Source of the DNA: Antennarius striatus
Taxonomy: Eukaryota > Chordata > Actinopteri > Lophiiformes > Antennariidae
Length of the DNA: 64,000 nt
Direction of reading: 5' to 3'
Assembly: GCF_040054535.1 (NCBI RefSeq)
Contig: NC_090783.1
Span: 7,274,001 to 7,338,000, forward strand
Part shown: positions 1 to 19,578 of the stretch, one piece after another
How positions within the stretch are numbered: the stretch's first letter is position 1
How the letters are laid out: the number at the start of each line of letters is the position of its first letter
Notes under the pieces: model-generated
Told to the model about the DNA's origin: nothing
The model's database searches: none
What the model saw: only the letters and a program-made list of their open reading frames with translations
Translations under genes and position numbers: made by a program

Positions 1-199
1 ATACAGCATTTATTATACAGTCACATGGATCAATGAAATGCTACAAACTCACAGGCGAGGCTTGAGGTTAGAAACAGAAGTCTCGTCTTTCGGGAAGGGG
101 AGAGAATGGGTAGCAGTGAACAGTCAGGGTCGGAACTGGGAAAGAAATTGAATACTGCTCTGTTACACAGTCATGAGCTCACCAAAGCAGCACATTTGA
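1..199 (-). other. possible 3' end of an unidentified minus-strand transcript
   Basis: No protein is recognisable here. Read on the minus strand, the stretch runs from the snoRNA-like copy at 200-320 to the window edge and holds an AATAAA hexamer at 9-14 (TTTATT on the plus strand). It could be the last exon of a noncoding snoRNA host gene or of a gene lying outside the window. There is no splice or expression evidence, so this is inference from one hexamer and the neighbouring RNA-like element. Confidence 0.25.
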
Positions 200-320
200 C
201 GCTGTTGGGACAGGGCAGGACCACAAGCTTTATCATAGGAGGCTGCAGTCTTTTTTCATGGTCATTCCCAACTGTAATGGTTATTAGCTCGTAGAGAGGG
301 GATTCAATTAACCACATCTG
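200..320 (-). ncRNA. candidate H/ACA-type snoRNA, copy 1
   Basis: Read on the minus strand this folds as two hairpins joined by a short hinge. The first stem pairs plus-strand 309-314 with 278-283. The hinge is 272-277. The second stem pairs 266-271 with 205-210, and inside it 259-263 pairs with 219-223 around an internal loop like a pseudouridylation pocket. An ACA box follows the last stem, three bases from the inferred 3' end (ACAGCG, 200-205). The hinge (TTACAG) does not match the ANANNA H-box well, which is the main weakness. A second copy lies in a dhx15 intron at 13010-13130, with 4 mismatches over the 141 bases 204-344 versus 13014-13154. A 38-codon open frame is also shared and could be chance. 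I do not recognise the RNA or its target. Confidence 0.48.
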
Positions 321-1313
321 TAAAACAAGAGTTTTCACACAACTCAGGCTTCAAACTTAAAGATAACAAACTGCAAATATTTTTTTAAGAATCAACGACA
401 TGTGAGACACAATCGTGAAGTGTAACCAAATTTATTCAACATTTCATATTGTGTTTACAGATAAAAAAGTGAAAAGTAGGATGTGAAAAACTATTGGCCC
501 CCTGTTCTCTCAGCTCAGCCAACCGACTCTAGAAGTTCTGTGATGACTTCTGAATGATTCAATGTTGACCTAAATGACTAACAATGACAAACAGAGTGCA
601 CCTATGTGTCATTTGGTCTCAGTTTAAATGCACCTGCTCTGTGATGGTCTCAGAAGTCTGTGAAAGGAACGCTGGATACAAAAAGATTTCACAATATTTA
701 AACGTCTCCCGGAGCACTGTGGGAACAATAATATTAAAATGGAGAGAGCATAAAACCACTGCAACCCTACCAAGACCTGGCCGTCCCTCTAAACTCAGCC
801 AAAACAGACAGCAAACTAAGCAGAGAAGCAAACAAGAGGCCCATGATCACGCTGGATGACTTGCAGACATACACAGCTGAGGTGGGACAATCTGTCCATA
901 AGACAACTATTAGTCGTACTCTGTATTAATCTGGCCTTTATGGAAGAGTGGCAAGAAGAAAGCCATTTCTGAAAGAAAACCATAAAAAGGCCCGTTTCGA
1001 GTTTGCAAGAAGCCACATGGGAGACAGATAACATGAGGAACAAGGTGCTCTGGTCAGATAGATGAGACAAAAAATTTAATTTTTGGGCTGAATGTGAAAC
1101 GTTAAATTTGGCGTAAGAGTAGCGCTGCATATCACCCTGAAAACACCATTCCCACTAACGGACACCTTACAGACAGACCCCAGTACCTCCATATGGGGCA
1201 CTGTTTGTCTTCTATGGTGACCAGCAGCACGGGGGCGCCACAGGGGACCGCGTTCTCCCCCATTCTCTTCACCCTCTACACATCGGACTTCAAGCACAAC
1301 TCGTATATATGCC

Positions 1314-2564
1314 CAGGGCTCGATTTAACTTTTTGTCTTGGTACCATTGGTGCTCCCAAATTTAGAAGTTAGTAGCACCAGCAAAGACTTGAGGAGCACC
1401 TACCCAAAGCAAGGCAGTGACAGACCGATAGAGACGGCTCCGTCCATCCCAGTTCCACGCGCCTCTCTCCCTCATCCAGGAGAGCAGCCGCAGCTGCGCT
1501 CTCATTGTTTCCTGGCAAGACCGCAGGAGCGCAGTCCTGCTCAGACTGTTCCGCGCACATTCTCTGGCAGGTCCACACTCACGTGTCTGCATCAAACAAA
1601 CTGTCGCAGTAGTGCACACAGAACAGTTTGAGAGACGCTCACCTGAGGATGCTGCGTTGGTCCGCCTCTGGGTCAGGGGCCAAACTGAGGCACTACCTGG
1701 GTGTGGCTTAAACAGCGCATTTTGGTGCGCTGTCAGGCCAGCCTGGTACCTGGACTGAACCATTTTGGTTATTATTGCATTGTTTTGTATTTTAAAACAT
1801 CACTAAAAGTGATGTTTTAAAATCACTAAAAGTGATGTTTTAAAATCGTCATTAAAAGTGATTTTAAAAGTGATGTTTTAAAATCATGGTGGAGTTTGTT
1901 GCCCCAAACTCCACCATGCCTTTAGTGAACATTTGTTTGCATTTTTCTGTCATTTTGCCCTTAGCTCGGATTTCAGGGGTTAATTTTGCACAAAAGATCT
2001 GTGCTTTGTTACATAGTGGTGCTTCGTGTTACCACTTCTAATTCATGCTATGTGTTCAGACCATATGAGGTAAAATGGTTTTGAACTGCCTGATGGAGAA
2101 ATAAACATAAATTCCGTCCTCCCTTTGTTTGGAGCTATGCTGTCTCCCTTCTTCTGTGCTCCTATAGCGGTAAACCCACAGCGGTAGCAAGCTGTCTCAC
2201 TTCCTGGTGCACTGACACCGCAGGGTAGACAAACAATCTGATTGGCTGAACTGAGTGGAGCTATTACCGTATTAACTGGAGGAGCAGCGCCTGCCGTCTG
2301 TTGCCGCGAACTGCAAGTAAAAATGCGCCAAGAAAATCTACTCTCGTGAATTATCATGGAGTGGTCACGGGTCCGGACAGAACCATCACGCAGTCCGCCA
2401 TTTGGTGACCCCTGCTCTATAGAGAGAGAGAAAGAGCGAGAGAGAAGAGGGAAAAAAAGGCGCACCAGATTTTTTTCCCTAGTTGCACTGGTGTTTCCAA
2501 ATATATTTAATAGTCGCACTGATAAAAATTTGGGCGACCAAAATGGTCTCAATTTCGAGCCCTG
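1314..2564. mobile_element. hAT-type DNA transposon (non-autonomous) inside the LINE
   Basis: The element begins CAGGGCTCGA and ends TCGAGCCCTG, with imperfect inverted similarity running about 60 bases inward. It is flanked by ATGCC on both sides (1309-1313 and 2565-2569). Removing it and one ATGCC restores the LINE reading frame across the junction, which proves insertion. hAT elements usually make 8-bp duplications; only 5 bp match here, so the other bases have mutated or the family assignment is wrong. I see no transposase inside. Internal features are an AT-rich short repeat at about 1795-1880 and a perfect hairpin at 1885-1918. Confidence 0.7.
1885..1918. repeat. perfect hairpin inside the hAT element
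   Basis: Two 14-base arms (1885-1898 and 1905-1918) are exact reverse complements around a 6-base loop. Just upstream, 1795-1880 holds several copies of a unit close to TTTAAAATCACTAAAAGTGATG that is itself nearly palindromic. Such fold-back stretches are common in non-autonomous DNA transposons. Confidence 0.8.
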
Positions 2565-3547
2565 ATGCCCCATTCAGAAGTCCTCCGATGACACTGCAAT
2601 TGTGGCATGTATCCGGGAGGGTAATGCGGGGGAGTACAGGGCATTGGTGGCTGACTTCGTGGAGTGGTGCCAACAGAACCAGCTCCAGCTTAACGTCTCC
2701 AAGACGAAGGAGATGGTGCTGGATTTCTGGCGGGCACCTCCCTCTCCACAGAGAGGGGGGTGCCCTGTAGTCTCCAGTGTGCTGTAGTCTCCAGTGTGCT
2801 GTCATATGCCATTGTGTGTTGGGGTGGCGAGGCCAGGAAAAGAGATATGGACTGTCTGAACAGACTCATCCGCAGAGCAGGCTCAGTGGTCGGGCTGAGC
2901 CGGGACTCTGTGGAGAGGCATCTGGAGAGCAGGACCATGTCTAAAGTCAGGGCCATCATGAACAACACCAGTCACCCCCTACACACCACCTTCTCCCAGC
3001 AGAGAAGCACCTTCAGCGGCAGACTGCTGTCACACAGCGCCTCCTCAGAGAGGCTGAGGTCCTCCTTCGTGCCCCGTGCTATCAGGGGGTACAATGACTC
3101 TCTCAAGAAGAGCAGGGGGGAGGAGGCGAGGTCTGCACGCGGTTGAATGGTGGGGAGGAGATGTCAGCCTGTGCTGCAGTGTAGTGGGGCCAAGGTGTTG
3201 TGTGTTGTGTTTTGATATTAAATAGTGACGCCTTATATTTTTGACCATTGTGCGATAGATATTAGATAGATATTAGATGTTGTGATTCTCTGGGGTTGCT
3301 TTTCTTCAGCAGGGACTGGGAAGATCGTTTGATGTGATGGGAAGATGGATGGAGCCAAAAGCAGGGTGATTCTGGCAGAACATCTGTTGGAGTCTGCAAA
3401 AGACCTGAGGATGGGGCGGAGGTTCACCTTCCAGCAAGACAACGATCCTAAACATAAAGCCAAATCTGCAATGGAATGGTTTAAAAAAACTAACCATATA
3501 AAGGTGTTAGAATGGCCAAGCCAAAGTCCGGACCTTAATCCAATAGA

Positions 3548-4021
3548 TTTTTTTTATTTTTGCAAAAACACTTTAATCACATTCAAACATTTAGCAATTT
3601 TACATTACATGAAGCACTAAAGTGCTTCAGAAGAAGATTTTTTGCAAAAAAAACTTCAATCACATTTAGAACATTTAGAAAATTTAGAACATTTTACAAT
3701 ATTTCATTAGATGAAACTTCAAAACCACTAAACACTCAAAAACACTAAACACCAATAAACAAAGGGAAATACAATTTAAAAATTAGTACATTATAACAGG
3801 AAGTTTGCAAAAGTGAGGTGGTCATCAACTAAAGTGCATAGGACATTTTTGTGACACCAGATGTTCCTAAAGTTATTCAGGTCTTTTGTCAATTTATAGA
3901 AACCAAATTCTAGTTTTAAGCGACATCTGATGTTACAGCAAAAAAACAGTAGCTGCTTCTTGAACAGTATTGCTTTCAATTGTCCTCTTCCTGGTCACTT
4001 AAATTGCAAGTTTTGCCTCTC
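3548..4021 (-). mobile_element. retroposed insert of unknown source with 11-bp target duplication
   Basis: The insert is bounded by AATCCAATAGA at 3537-3547 and 4022-4032, the same Tc1 transposase codons twice. The plus strand starts with a T-rich run, which is a poly(A)-like tail if the insert reads on the minus strand. A 62-codon minus-strand frame (3791-3979) ends shortly before the tail and could be the C-terminus of an element or gene protein, but I do not recognise it. It may be a 5'-truncated LINE or a processed cellular transcript. Confidence 0.6.
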
Positions 4022-4443
4022 AATCCAATAGAGCATCTGTGGAAAGATCTGAAAATTGTTGTGCACAACTGATCTCCATCAAACCTTAAGGAACTGGAGC
4101 TGTTTTGTAAGGAGGAATGGGCAAATATTTCCATCTCAAGATGTGCAAAACTTATGGAGACATACCCAAAAAGTCTTGTGGCAATGATCGCAGCAAAAGG
4201 AGGTCGTACAAAGTATTAACGCAAAGGGGACCAATACTTTTGCATGTCCTACGTTTCATTTTTTTTATTTGTGAACACAATATAAAATATTGAATAAATT
4301 TGGTTCCACTTCACCATTGTTTCTCACATGTTGTTGATTCTTAAAAAAATATTTTCAATTTGATATTTTTAAGTTTGAAGCCTGAAATCTGGCAAAATGT
4401 CAAAAAGTTCTTGGGGGGGCTAATACTTTTGCAAGGCACTGTA

Positions 4444-4935
4444 TGTTGGTGACAGTGCCATGTCTCTACCACATTAAACCCTTAAAAAAAAACATTAATG
4501 CATCACAACAAGACTGACTTGATGTATTTATAAAGCATTAAAATTAGGCTGCGACACAGTTATGTCTCAGATCAAATACAGTGTATAAAGGTTAATTCAG
4601 TGTGTCCCTTAAGTCAAATATTAACTTGTGTGCTAACCTGAAAAGACCAAAGTTGCTGCTAAACTCGTGTCTATGATTTACGTATCCCATTATGGGGAGG
4701 CCGACTTGACTTGACCCGACTTGCCTTGAAGCTCTCACGTACAGGTGGGTGTATAGCACAATAAATCTGCTACCGCGTCATCACTCTGAACCAATCAGAG
4801 GCAGAGGAGCGTGGGGCATAGCAGCAGCACAGCGGAATGAATACATTTATAGTTTCACGTCACAGGCAAGTTTGCAGAAGTCATTATTAAGAGTTTATTG
4901 ACAGTGAGACATTTTGCGTGTAATAACAGTCCACA
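4444..4935 (+). promoter_or_regulatory. upstream region of the slc22a7-like gene
   Basis: This is the sequence between the Tc1 element and the transporter start codon. It contains a CCAAT box in the context AACCAATCAGAG (about 4788-4800) and a short run of repeated ACTTGAC/GACTTG words near 4700. No clear TATA box was seen. The nearby transposon edge could have contributed to the promoter, but there is no evidence that it does. Confidence 0.35.
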
Positions 4936-7900
4936 ATGAGGTTCGAGAGCATTCTGACAGGAATTAATGGATTTGGGAGATTTCAGAAGATGATCCTCGC
5001 AATGTGCTTCATTGGCCGCTTCTCCATTCCCTGTCACTTCATGCTCAACAACTTCATTGCGGACGTTCCTTCTCACCACTGTGACTTCAGCTCTTTGGAT
5101 GATGGAGGTGTTTTTAGGAATTTATCCATGGAGGAGAAGCTTGTTGTTAGTATTCCTGTCCAGGAGGATGGGACTCCGAGCTCCTGTCGAATGTTTGCAG
5201 AACCTCAGTATCACCTGCTGCAGAACTCCTCCAACTCTCCTGACGCACGGACGGTGCCATGTCAGACTGGATGGGTGTACGACAACACCACCCTCAGGTC
5301 TACTGTGACGTCACAGGTGACTGACATTTATTTAAAATTATAAAACAAACTAAAATGTTAATTTTCTCCATCATAAACGTGCTTTTTTAAATGCTTGATC
5401 ATTCACACACAGTAAACATGACATTTGTGATGTCATAATTTAGTTATGTGTTTTAATACATTTTATCAGCCTGGCATGTTTTATCCCTTTATGGTTTTAA
5501 ACAAGTGGGACTTAGTGTGTGAAAGAAGTGGGAAAAATAAAGCAACTGCCACCATCTTCTTTATCGGAGCGATGATTGGAGCCATTACTTTTGGAAGTTT
5601 GAGTGACAGGTGGGCCAGTTTGCCGATTGATTATTCATACTCTACCTCTGACTGTGATTACCAAAAGATCACTAAAATATAACTTGAACCCCTCATAGGT
5701 TTGGCCGAAGGAGCATGATCCTGGTGTCGTACACGTCTGCAATGCTTTTTGGTTTTGCCAGTGCTCTCTCTACTTCCTATGTGATGTTTATGGTGCTGAG
5801 ATTCTTCACTGGGTTTTCTATAACTGGCATCACCATCATTGCAGCAGTCCTCAGTAATTATTAACTTTGATATAGATTGCAAACAGTATTCACCCGAGAA
5901 GGCACAGCATATAGGCCTACAAAGAATAAAATGTCAAGTTTCCTTAGAACTGTGATTTTTGTAAAGTGAAGACGTGTTTCTTGTTTGCAGCTGTGGAGTG
6001 GGTGGACATTGAACACAGGAAACTGGTGGGAGTGATCGACGGTTTTGCCTGGACATTTGCGAGTGCAGTATTTGCAGGAATTGCTTACCTGGTGACCGAC
6101 TGGCGGTGGCTGACTGTCAGTGTCACCTCACCTCTGATCCTGGTCATCATCACCTGGTGGTAAGGCTGAAAAGCAGGTATTTTAGTTCAGTTGACCCCCC
6201 ACACACACACACAGAGAGACAGTAAATGTCCTAATTTGAGTTGCTGCTTAGCGTTCAAATAATTTAATTGAAACAGTGATTTTTTTAAAATAGATTTTAG
6301 ATTTAACCACACAAATTTTAAATACTGCAAGCCTTTCTACTAATAATATCTTACCACTCAAGAGTTTTAAAAATTAAAGAGCACAAAATATTAAAATATT
6401 TCATTAAATCGTACAAAAAAATACAGAAAAGTCAACCTTCTGAAAATTAGGTTTAGTTGATGCTGTGACTCCAGCCTAGTAAGTTCACTCCTTGTGAAGC
6501 TTCCTCAAGTTCTTGAACTAGCTCTGACTGACAATCTCTTGAGGCTGCAGTCATTCTTGACACTTGGACACCTTTTCCATCCATGATTTTCCCTTCCAGT
6601 CAGCTCTCCGGTGAATGTTTTTGATATAGCGCTGTGTGAACAGCCAGTCCTTACAGCAATGATCTTCTGTTGCTTACACTCCTAGTGGAGGGTCAGTAAG
6701 TTCCTTCTGGACAACTAGTCTTCCTAATTATTTCTGTTGTATGTACTGAACTGAGTCATAGATTTATACTTTATAAATAGTGATTTAGTCATACTTGACA
6801 TGAAATATTGTAATATGAAAGATGCTTAACATTTACCTTAGATACAAAGAGTCTAGTATTTACAGTTTAAAAAAAATATTTATCCATGATGTAATTTTTT
6901 TAGATATACAATCTACAATTGTCACATGTTCATCTCTTGCTAGACGTCCAGGGTGTACCCTGCCTCTCACCTGACCTCGAGGCTCCAGGGTTACCCACAA
7001 CCTGCAAAGCCAAAAAGCGGCTGAAGTCAAGACATTTACGGTCTTCTTTTTTTTAAGAAAATGGATGGATGGATGGATGGATGGCTGGCTGACTGGATGG
7101 ATGGATGGATGGATGGATGGATGGATGGATGGATGGATGGATAATAAAGTCAAGAGCAGCATAAACTCTTGGACATTTAGCTGGATGAGGATGTGAATGA
7201 CAAATTTATTTTACCTCTGACTGAACATTTTGTTGAAGTCCTGATGAAACCAGATCTTGGGGGAGTATTGTTACTTGAAATCTCTGTCTTTAAATTCTGG
7301 ACCATTAACACAGTATAAAAATGTCTTTGTCGTCAACATTAGGTGGCTGCCAGAGTCAGCAAGGTGGCTCATAGCCAAGGGAAAGTACGAGCAAGCTCAT
7401 ATGTACTTGAAGAGATGCGCCAAGATGAACCAAGCAGAGAATTTCATTGACACAATTAAAACAGAGGTTAATTTTCAAGATGTTTCATAATTTAATAGAA
7501 CAAACAGAAGTCCGTGAGTTTGAAATCTTCCAGATTAACCTTTTCTGTTACACTGTTATAATTACTAATCCTGTTCATTTCTAATACTGCTCTGAATTTT
7601 GAAGACTTTATCAACCATTGTTGTGACTGAGAAAAAAGATCGGACCTATTCCTTGTTTGATCTGATAAGAACACCCAAAATGAGGAGACTGGCCCTCTGC
7701 TCTGGTTTACTATGGTCTGTATTCACTGAATAGTAATTTTGAATAGTAACTGAATAGTAACTTTTAGGTTTTAGATTGAATATATGTATATATGTAATAT
7801 TGTGGACAGTGAGTTTTATGTTTTATAAATACAGAAGAACAGTTCTGACTGAGCATACAATCAACTTTGTCTTCCCCCAGGATTTGTATGGCAAATGCAT

Positions 7901-10300
7901 ATTTTGGCATCATCTTCAACATCAAAGGCTTCTGGTTAGACATGTATTTCACCCAGTTTGCTTATTCTTTGATCGAGATCCCAGCAAAAATAGCACTTTA
8001 CTTCTTACTGGATAAGATAGGTAGACGATCCACAGTGGTGGGAATTCAGCTGATGGTCGCGATCTGTCTTGGAATCAACGTTTTACTCCCTAAAGGTACA
8101 CATTCACATGAGGAAGATTCTCAAAGATTTAGGCTGGTGTGAAGAAATATTATAAAGTAATAATGCTTTCAACATTCAAAAATTCTATTGTTTATTTTTA
8201 TCAATTCATAATACACAAAGTAAGTATTGTGTGTGTATTGGTGTGGCCACCTATTGTCTTCAATACAACAGTTCTTCCAGAAACACTTGCACACAGTTTT
8301 GAAGGAAGTCATCAGGTCGGTGTTTCTGTCAGGTTCAAGCAACCTAAAACATTTAAAACACAGACACAAAAAGGAGAAGACAACAGTTATATTTTTTTAC
8401 TCGCGAGGAGAACGGACAGAGATATGCTCGGTTACAGATGTCTACCCGCTCTCAACATGTCTCTGCCGAATCCTCTTTTTTATTCTCTTGGGACGTTCCC
8501 TGTTTACATTCTTTTCTAAGGGATGGTGGACAGAAAACAACAGTAAAACAACACCTGTAGCAAGATGCCATAAAAGAGTAATACATTCTTCTGTTTACGG
8601 CATTCTCTCAACAACCAGGCACATTCCTGATTAGCAGTTCAGAGGTCACGCCCTGCTCAAGGGACCTCTGCTATCACTCTGGTGATCCCCTTGCTGATGT
8701 TGGCCCCTTAAAAAATAACTCAATACATAGCAAGACACTAACACACAGATATAAACATTTATATGGCCACGCTATGTACTACAAAGAATAAAAGAATATA
8801 AAAGAGTAAATGTGAGATAACTTATATACATTATTCTAACATTTTCCAAACATTTTGGAGGATGAACCACACATCAGTTGTGGGATGTGTAGATGTAGAC
8901 AGACCTACTGTCTCTTTGTTTGATCCAGGAGAGACTGGATGTGATGTTGACATCAGGGCTCCATGGGGGCAATATCACCACTTTCGGAATTCCCTGTTCT
9001 TCTTTATGCTGAAGATAGTTCCTAATGATCTGGGCTGTATGTTTGGGGTCACCTTCCTACTACAGAATGAAGGTGAAGCCAGATGCATCCCTGATACTAG
9101 GGGCTGATGGAGAAGTGTCTACCTGTATGTCTGTGTAGGTTCTCCGTCGTCCATGTCGAAGTAAATCAAGAAGAGCAGAAAAGAATCAGCTTTGGGTTTG
9201 TTTGTTTTTTAGCCCTTCAATATTTATCTGCCTGCATTTCTCAATGTTGAGAAATCAAATTGACACCTTAAACTTATCAAAATATCCAAATCCATTTGAA
9301 GAAATTCAGCCCAACATTGGCAAGGAAACTCCACTGTTTCACTGTTCTTTGAAAACAATTCCTGGCCAGACTTCACCAGACAGTAGATGAGTGTACCTGG
9401 GTCACACTGGTTTCTGGTAGTTCTGAGCTGATGGTATTACTGGACATCTTCTGATTTCAAATAGACGTAAGAATAGTTTGCGTTTCATCCGCTGCTTGAA
9501 TGATCCTCCACAATGACCAGTTCTTTGTGCTCGGACAGCACATCTTATATGCCACTTAGGTTTGAAATGTTTCCCCGCTTATGTTTCGCTGAGTTCAGTC
9601 TTGGTATATTTATTAAATATACTCCTGAGTGTAACCCTTGAAAATCTGACTCCAATTCAGTCAATGCTATTGTGAAGACTGATCACACTATTTAAGTTTT
9701 GTACTGTACCATATACATAAGATTTTGATTTAAAATCACAACAGTATTCAATAGACTACATTATTTGTATTAATTACAACAAAAAATATTCTAATGCCAG
9801 TAATGAAATCAACAACTGGAACACTGTGGATTCTTCTGTCCTGTTTCCAGAGTTGTCTCTGGTCAGAACAGTGGTAGCCGTTATTGGAAAAGGCTTTTCT
9901 TCAGGAGGCTTTACAGCTCTTGCACTCTACAGTTCAGAGATCTATCCCACAGTAGTAAGGTAAGTTGTCATGCTTTACTATAAATATAAAAGTGCACAAT
10001 TTCTTTCGACCTAACATTACTAATCATGCACAGCAATGACGTTTTTTCCTCTGCAGCTAAGAACTACTGTACATGTTGTCTTTATTTAGGCAGATCGGTC
10101 TGGGCTACAACTCCTGCTTGGGTCGAGCTGGAATGGCTGTGGCTCCTTTCGTTCTCTTACTGAACGAGGTGTGGAAGGACCTACCCCAGGTCGTGCTATG
10201 CTGTATGGCCATGCTGGCAGCAATACTGACTAGAATGCTGCCAGAAACCTCCAACAACTGTATGCCAGAGACCATAGATGATATAGAGCAGCAGAGATAG
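4936..10300 (+). CDS. slc22a7: slc22a7-like organic anion transporter (OAT2 type)
   Basis: Nine coding exons: 4936-5316, 5506-5609, 5699-5853, 5991-6159, 7343-7466, 7605-7714, 7881-8095, 9851-9959, 10090-10300. They total 1578 bases, 525 residues plus stop; exon sizes of 104, 155, 169, 124, 215 and 109 are typical of SLC22 genes. The product is a 12-helix major facilitator membrane transporter. Visible marks are an N-terminal GFGRFQ segment, a large cysteine-containing first extracellular loop with N-glycosylation sites (NLS, NSS, NTT), the loop motif SDRFGRRS near residue 160, PESARWL near 275, IGRRS in the second half and PETIDDIE near the end. Human OAT2 moves nucleotides, cGMP and organic anions across the basolateral membrane of liver and kidney cells; substrate here is inferred. 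Other OATs such as SLC22A13 fit less well. Introns 5 and 7 hold transposon relics. Confidence 0.88.
6300..6760 (-). mobile_element. Tc1/mariner-like relic in slc22a7 intron 5
   Basis: On the minus strand this stretch resembles the N-terminal half of a fish Tc1-like transposase gene, with the inverted-repeat-like motif near 6420-6450 (AAAGTCAACCTTCTG). It is heavily decayed and lacks a usable frame. Identification is by memory of common teleost repeats, so the exact family is uncertain. Confidence 0.5.
6930..7142 (-). repeat. LINE/SINE tail remnant followed by a TGGA microsatellite
   Basis: A degenerate retroposon tail (about 6930-7060, with the words CAGGGTGTACCCTGCCTCTC) leads into (TGGA)n at about 7062-7142, interrupted once by GGCTGGCTGACT. 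ATGG-type repeats at the ends of fish non-LTR elements are common. Confidence 0.6.
8150..9780 (-). mobile_element. Tc1-like transposon relic in slc22a7 intron 7
   Basis: Minus-strand transposase remains run on both sides of a solo LTR: 8225-8326 (GTGTGGCCACC-type start) and 8842-9570. The order of remains is that of a common teleost Tc1 family read backwards, from catalytic domain to helix-turn-helix. The frame is broken many times. Outer ends are approximate because the inverted repeats have decayed. It fills most of the 1755-bp intron and spares both splice sites. Confidence 0.65.
8327..8841 (-). mobile_element. solo LTR (fossil of an LTR retroelement), copy 1
   Basis: The unit is about 515 bp with TG...CA termini, and imperfect 5-bp flanks (GTTTC and TTTTC) look like the target duplication. 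It lies inside the Tc1 relic, so it is younger than that element. A related copy lies at 32434-32961 in the opposite orientation. No internal coding region is attached. The divergence between the two copies suggests a moderately old family. Confidence 0.75.
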
Positions 10301-10336
10301 TAGTCCCAACATGTCGATACAATTTCCTCGGGGTTT

Positions 10337-10342
10337 AATAAA
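10337..10342 (+). terminator. poly(A) signal for the slc22a7-like gene
   Basis: AATAAA lies 37 bases after the stop codon, inside the phrase TTTCCTCGGGGTTTAATAAAGTATCTATCT. That phrase resembles the 3' tail of a common fish retroposon, so the transporter's polyadenylation site may be borrowed from a repeat. The (TATC)n run after it fits this. Confidence 0.5.
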
Positions 10343-10669
10343 GTATCTATCTATCTATCATGGCTGTTTCATGGGTTTATGATGAGTGGTTTACCTAAAT
10401 GTTTCATTATCTGTACTTTTTTCTATAAGAAAAAGTTTTTAAAAATAGCTATCTTGTACTCATCCATTCTTAATTTTGATCATGCAGTCCTTTGTAAAGG
10501 CCTTTTTTTGTCTAAATAGTAATTGTTTTCACTTGACTTGAGTTCATTCATGTAGTTATAACTTCAATTTAAGTGATAGCATGTTAGAGGTATCTGTATT
10601 GCGCCCTTTATAAAAATGTATTCACTTTTTAACCTACAATACTTAAGTCTTCAACTATTATCACAGTAA
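10343..10669. other. gap between two convergent transcripts
   Basis: About 330 bases separate the poly(A) signals of slc22a7 (plus) and dhx15 (minus). The stretch holds a short TATC microsatellite and otherwise nothing I can identify. The genes are tail to tail. Confidence 0.6.
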
Positions 10670-10675
10670 TTTATT
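10670..10675 (-). terminator. likely poly(A) signal for dhx15
   Basis: TTTATT on the plus strand is AATAAA on the minus strand, 388 bases beyond the dhx15 stop codon. That makes a 3' UTR of about 0.4 kb. I saw no better canonical hexamer between it and the stop codon. Confidence 0.5.
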
Positions 10676-11062
10676 CGAAGAAAAAACTCCTCTGGAGACA
10701 GCACTAATTTTGTAATCGGAGGCTTTACTTAAGGTGTACACAGAAACTAAGTCAAAGCTCCTTTATAAAAGAAACAAAACATCTCATTTTTTAGACTCAG
10801 CCATCAACTGGAGGAAAGTCAACCACATCTAAAAGACGCTTCTCATTTTCCTGATGAAAATCTTCGTAGTTCTAATGTTTACCGCTGATGCTTCCTTGGA
10901 CATGAAAGTTTAATAATTAAAGTTGATGGAAAACAAAAACAGACAAAAAGCAAGCAAAATATAAAAATCAAATGCCAATTTTAAAACATCAAGATACAAT
11001 GATACAGAAAGACCTAAAACTACTGTATCCTGTGTTTTTCTAGGACACTCCTTGGATGTTGT

Positions 11063-19578
<8,516 letters not shown>

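Larger units (their letters stand above)
1149..3275 (+). mobile_element. Rex1/L2-like non-LTR retrotransposon fragment
   Basis: This reverse transcriptase fragment is inserted into the Tc1 element. It encodes the GAPQGT-type motif and LFTLYTSDF around 1225-1300. After an intervening hAT element it resumes with SSDDTAIVACIREGN near 2580-2630, then the thumb and C-terminal region up to about 3146 (SFVPRAIRGYN). The catalytic FADD-type box is SSDD here. Only the 3' half of the ORF is present, so it is 5'-truncated. The 3' end carries a short GATAGATATTA-like tandem tail just before Tc1 sequence resumes. Clade assignment (Rex1/Babar versus L2/CR1) is from memory. Confidence 0.7.
345..4441 (+). 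mobile_element. Tc1-like DNA transposon, inactive, carrying nested insertions
   Basis: The ends are long inverted repeats. The right one (about 4225-4441) finishes in GGCACTG followed by TA, the Tc1/mariner target. The left one (about 345-510) is its inverted complement but lacks roughly the outer 60 bases and abuts the snoRNA-like copy. Transposase remains read on the plus strand: a paired-type helix-turn-helix domain at about 640-820, the catalytic region around 3345-3545 (including a QDNDPKH motif and SQSPDLNPI), and the C-terminal part at 4022-4220. In-frame stops and two insertions (1149-3275 and 3548-4021) show it is dead. With the insertions removed it would be about 1.5 kb, normal for the family. 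Confidence 0.85.

Noticed and set aside
204-344. Short protein-coding exon (MWLIESPLYELITITVG...) shared by the two snoRNA-like copies
   Set aside because: The frame is only about 40 codons and ends differ between copies. The two-hairpin fold and the strand-specific pairing explain the conservation better. It is kept as a secondary possibility only.
1338-1763. Open frames of 97 and 133 codons on opposite strands
   Set aside because: They lie within the non-coding part of the hAT element and resemble no protein.
8862-9390. Additional slc22a7 exons in intron 7
   Set aside because: The sequence is decayed Tc1 transposase, and the exons on both sides already join in frame.
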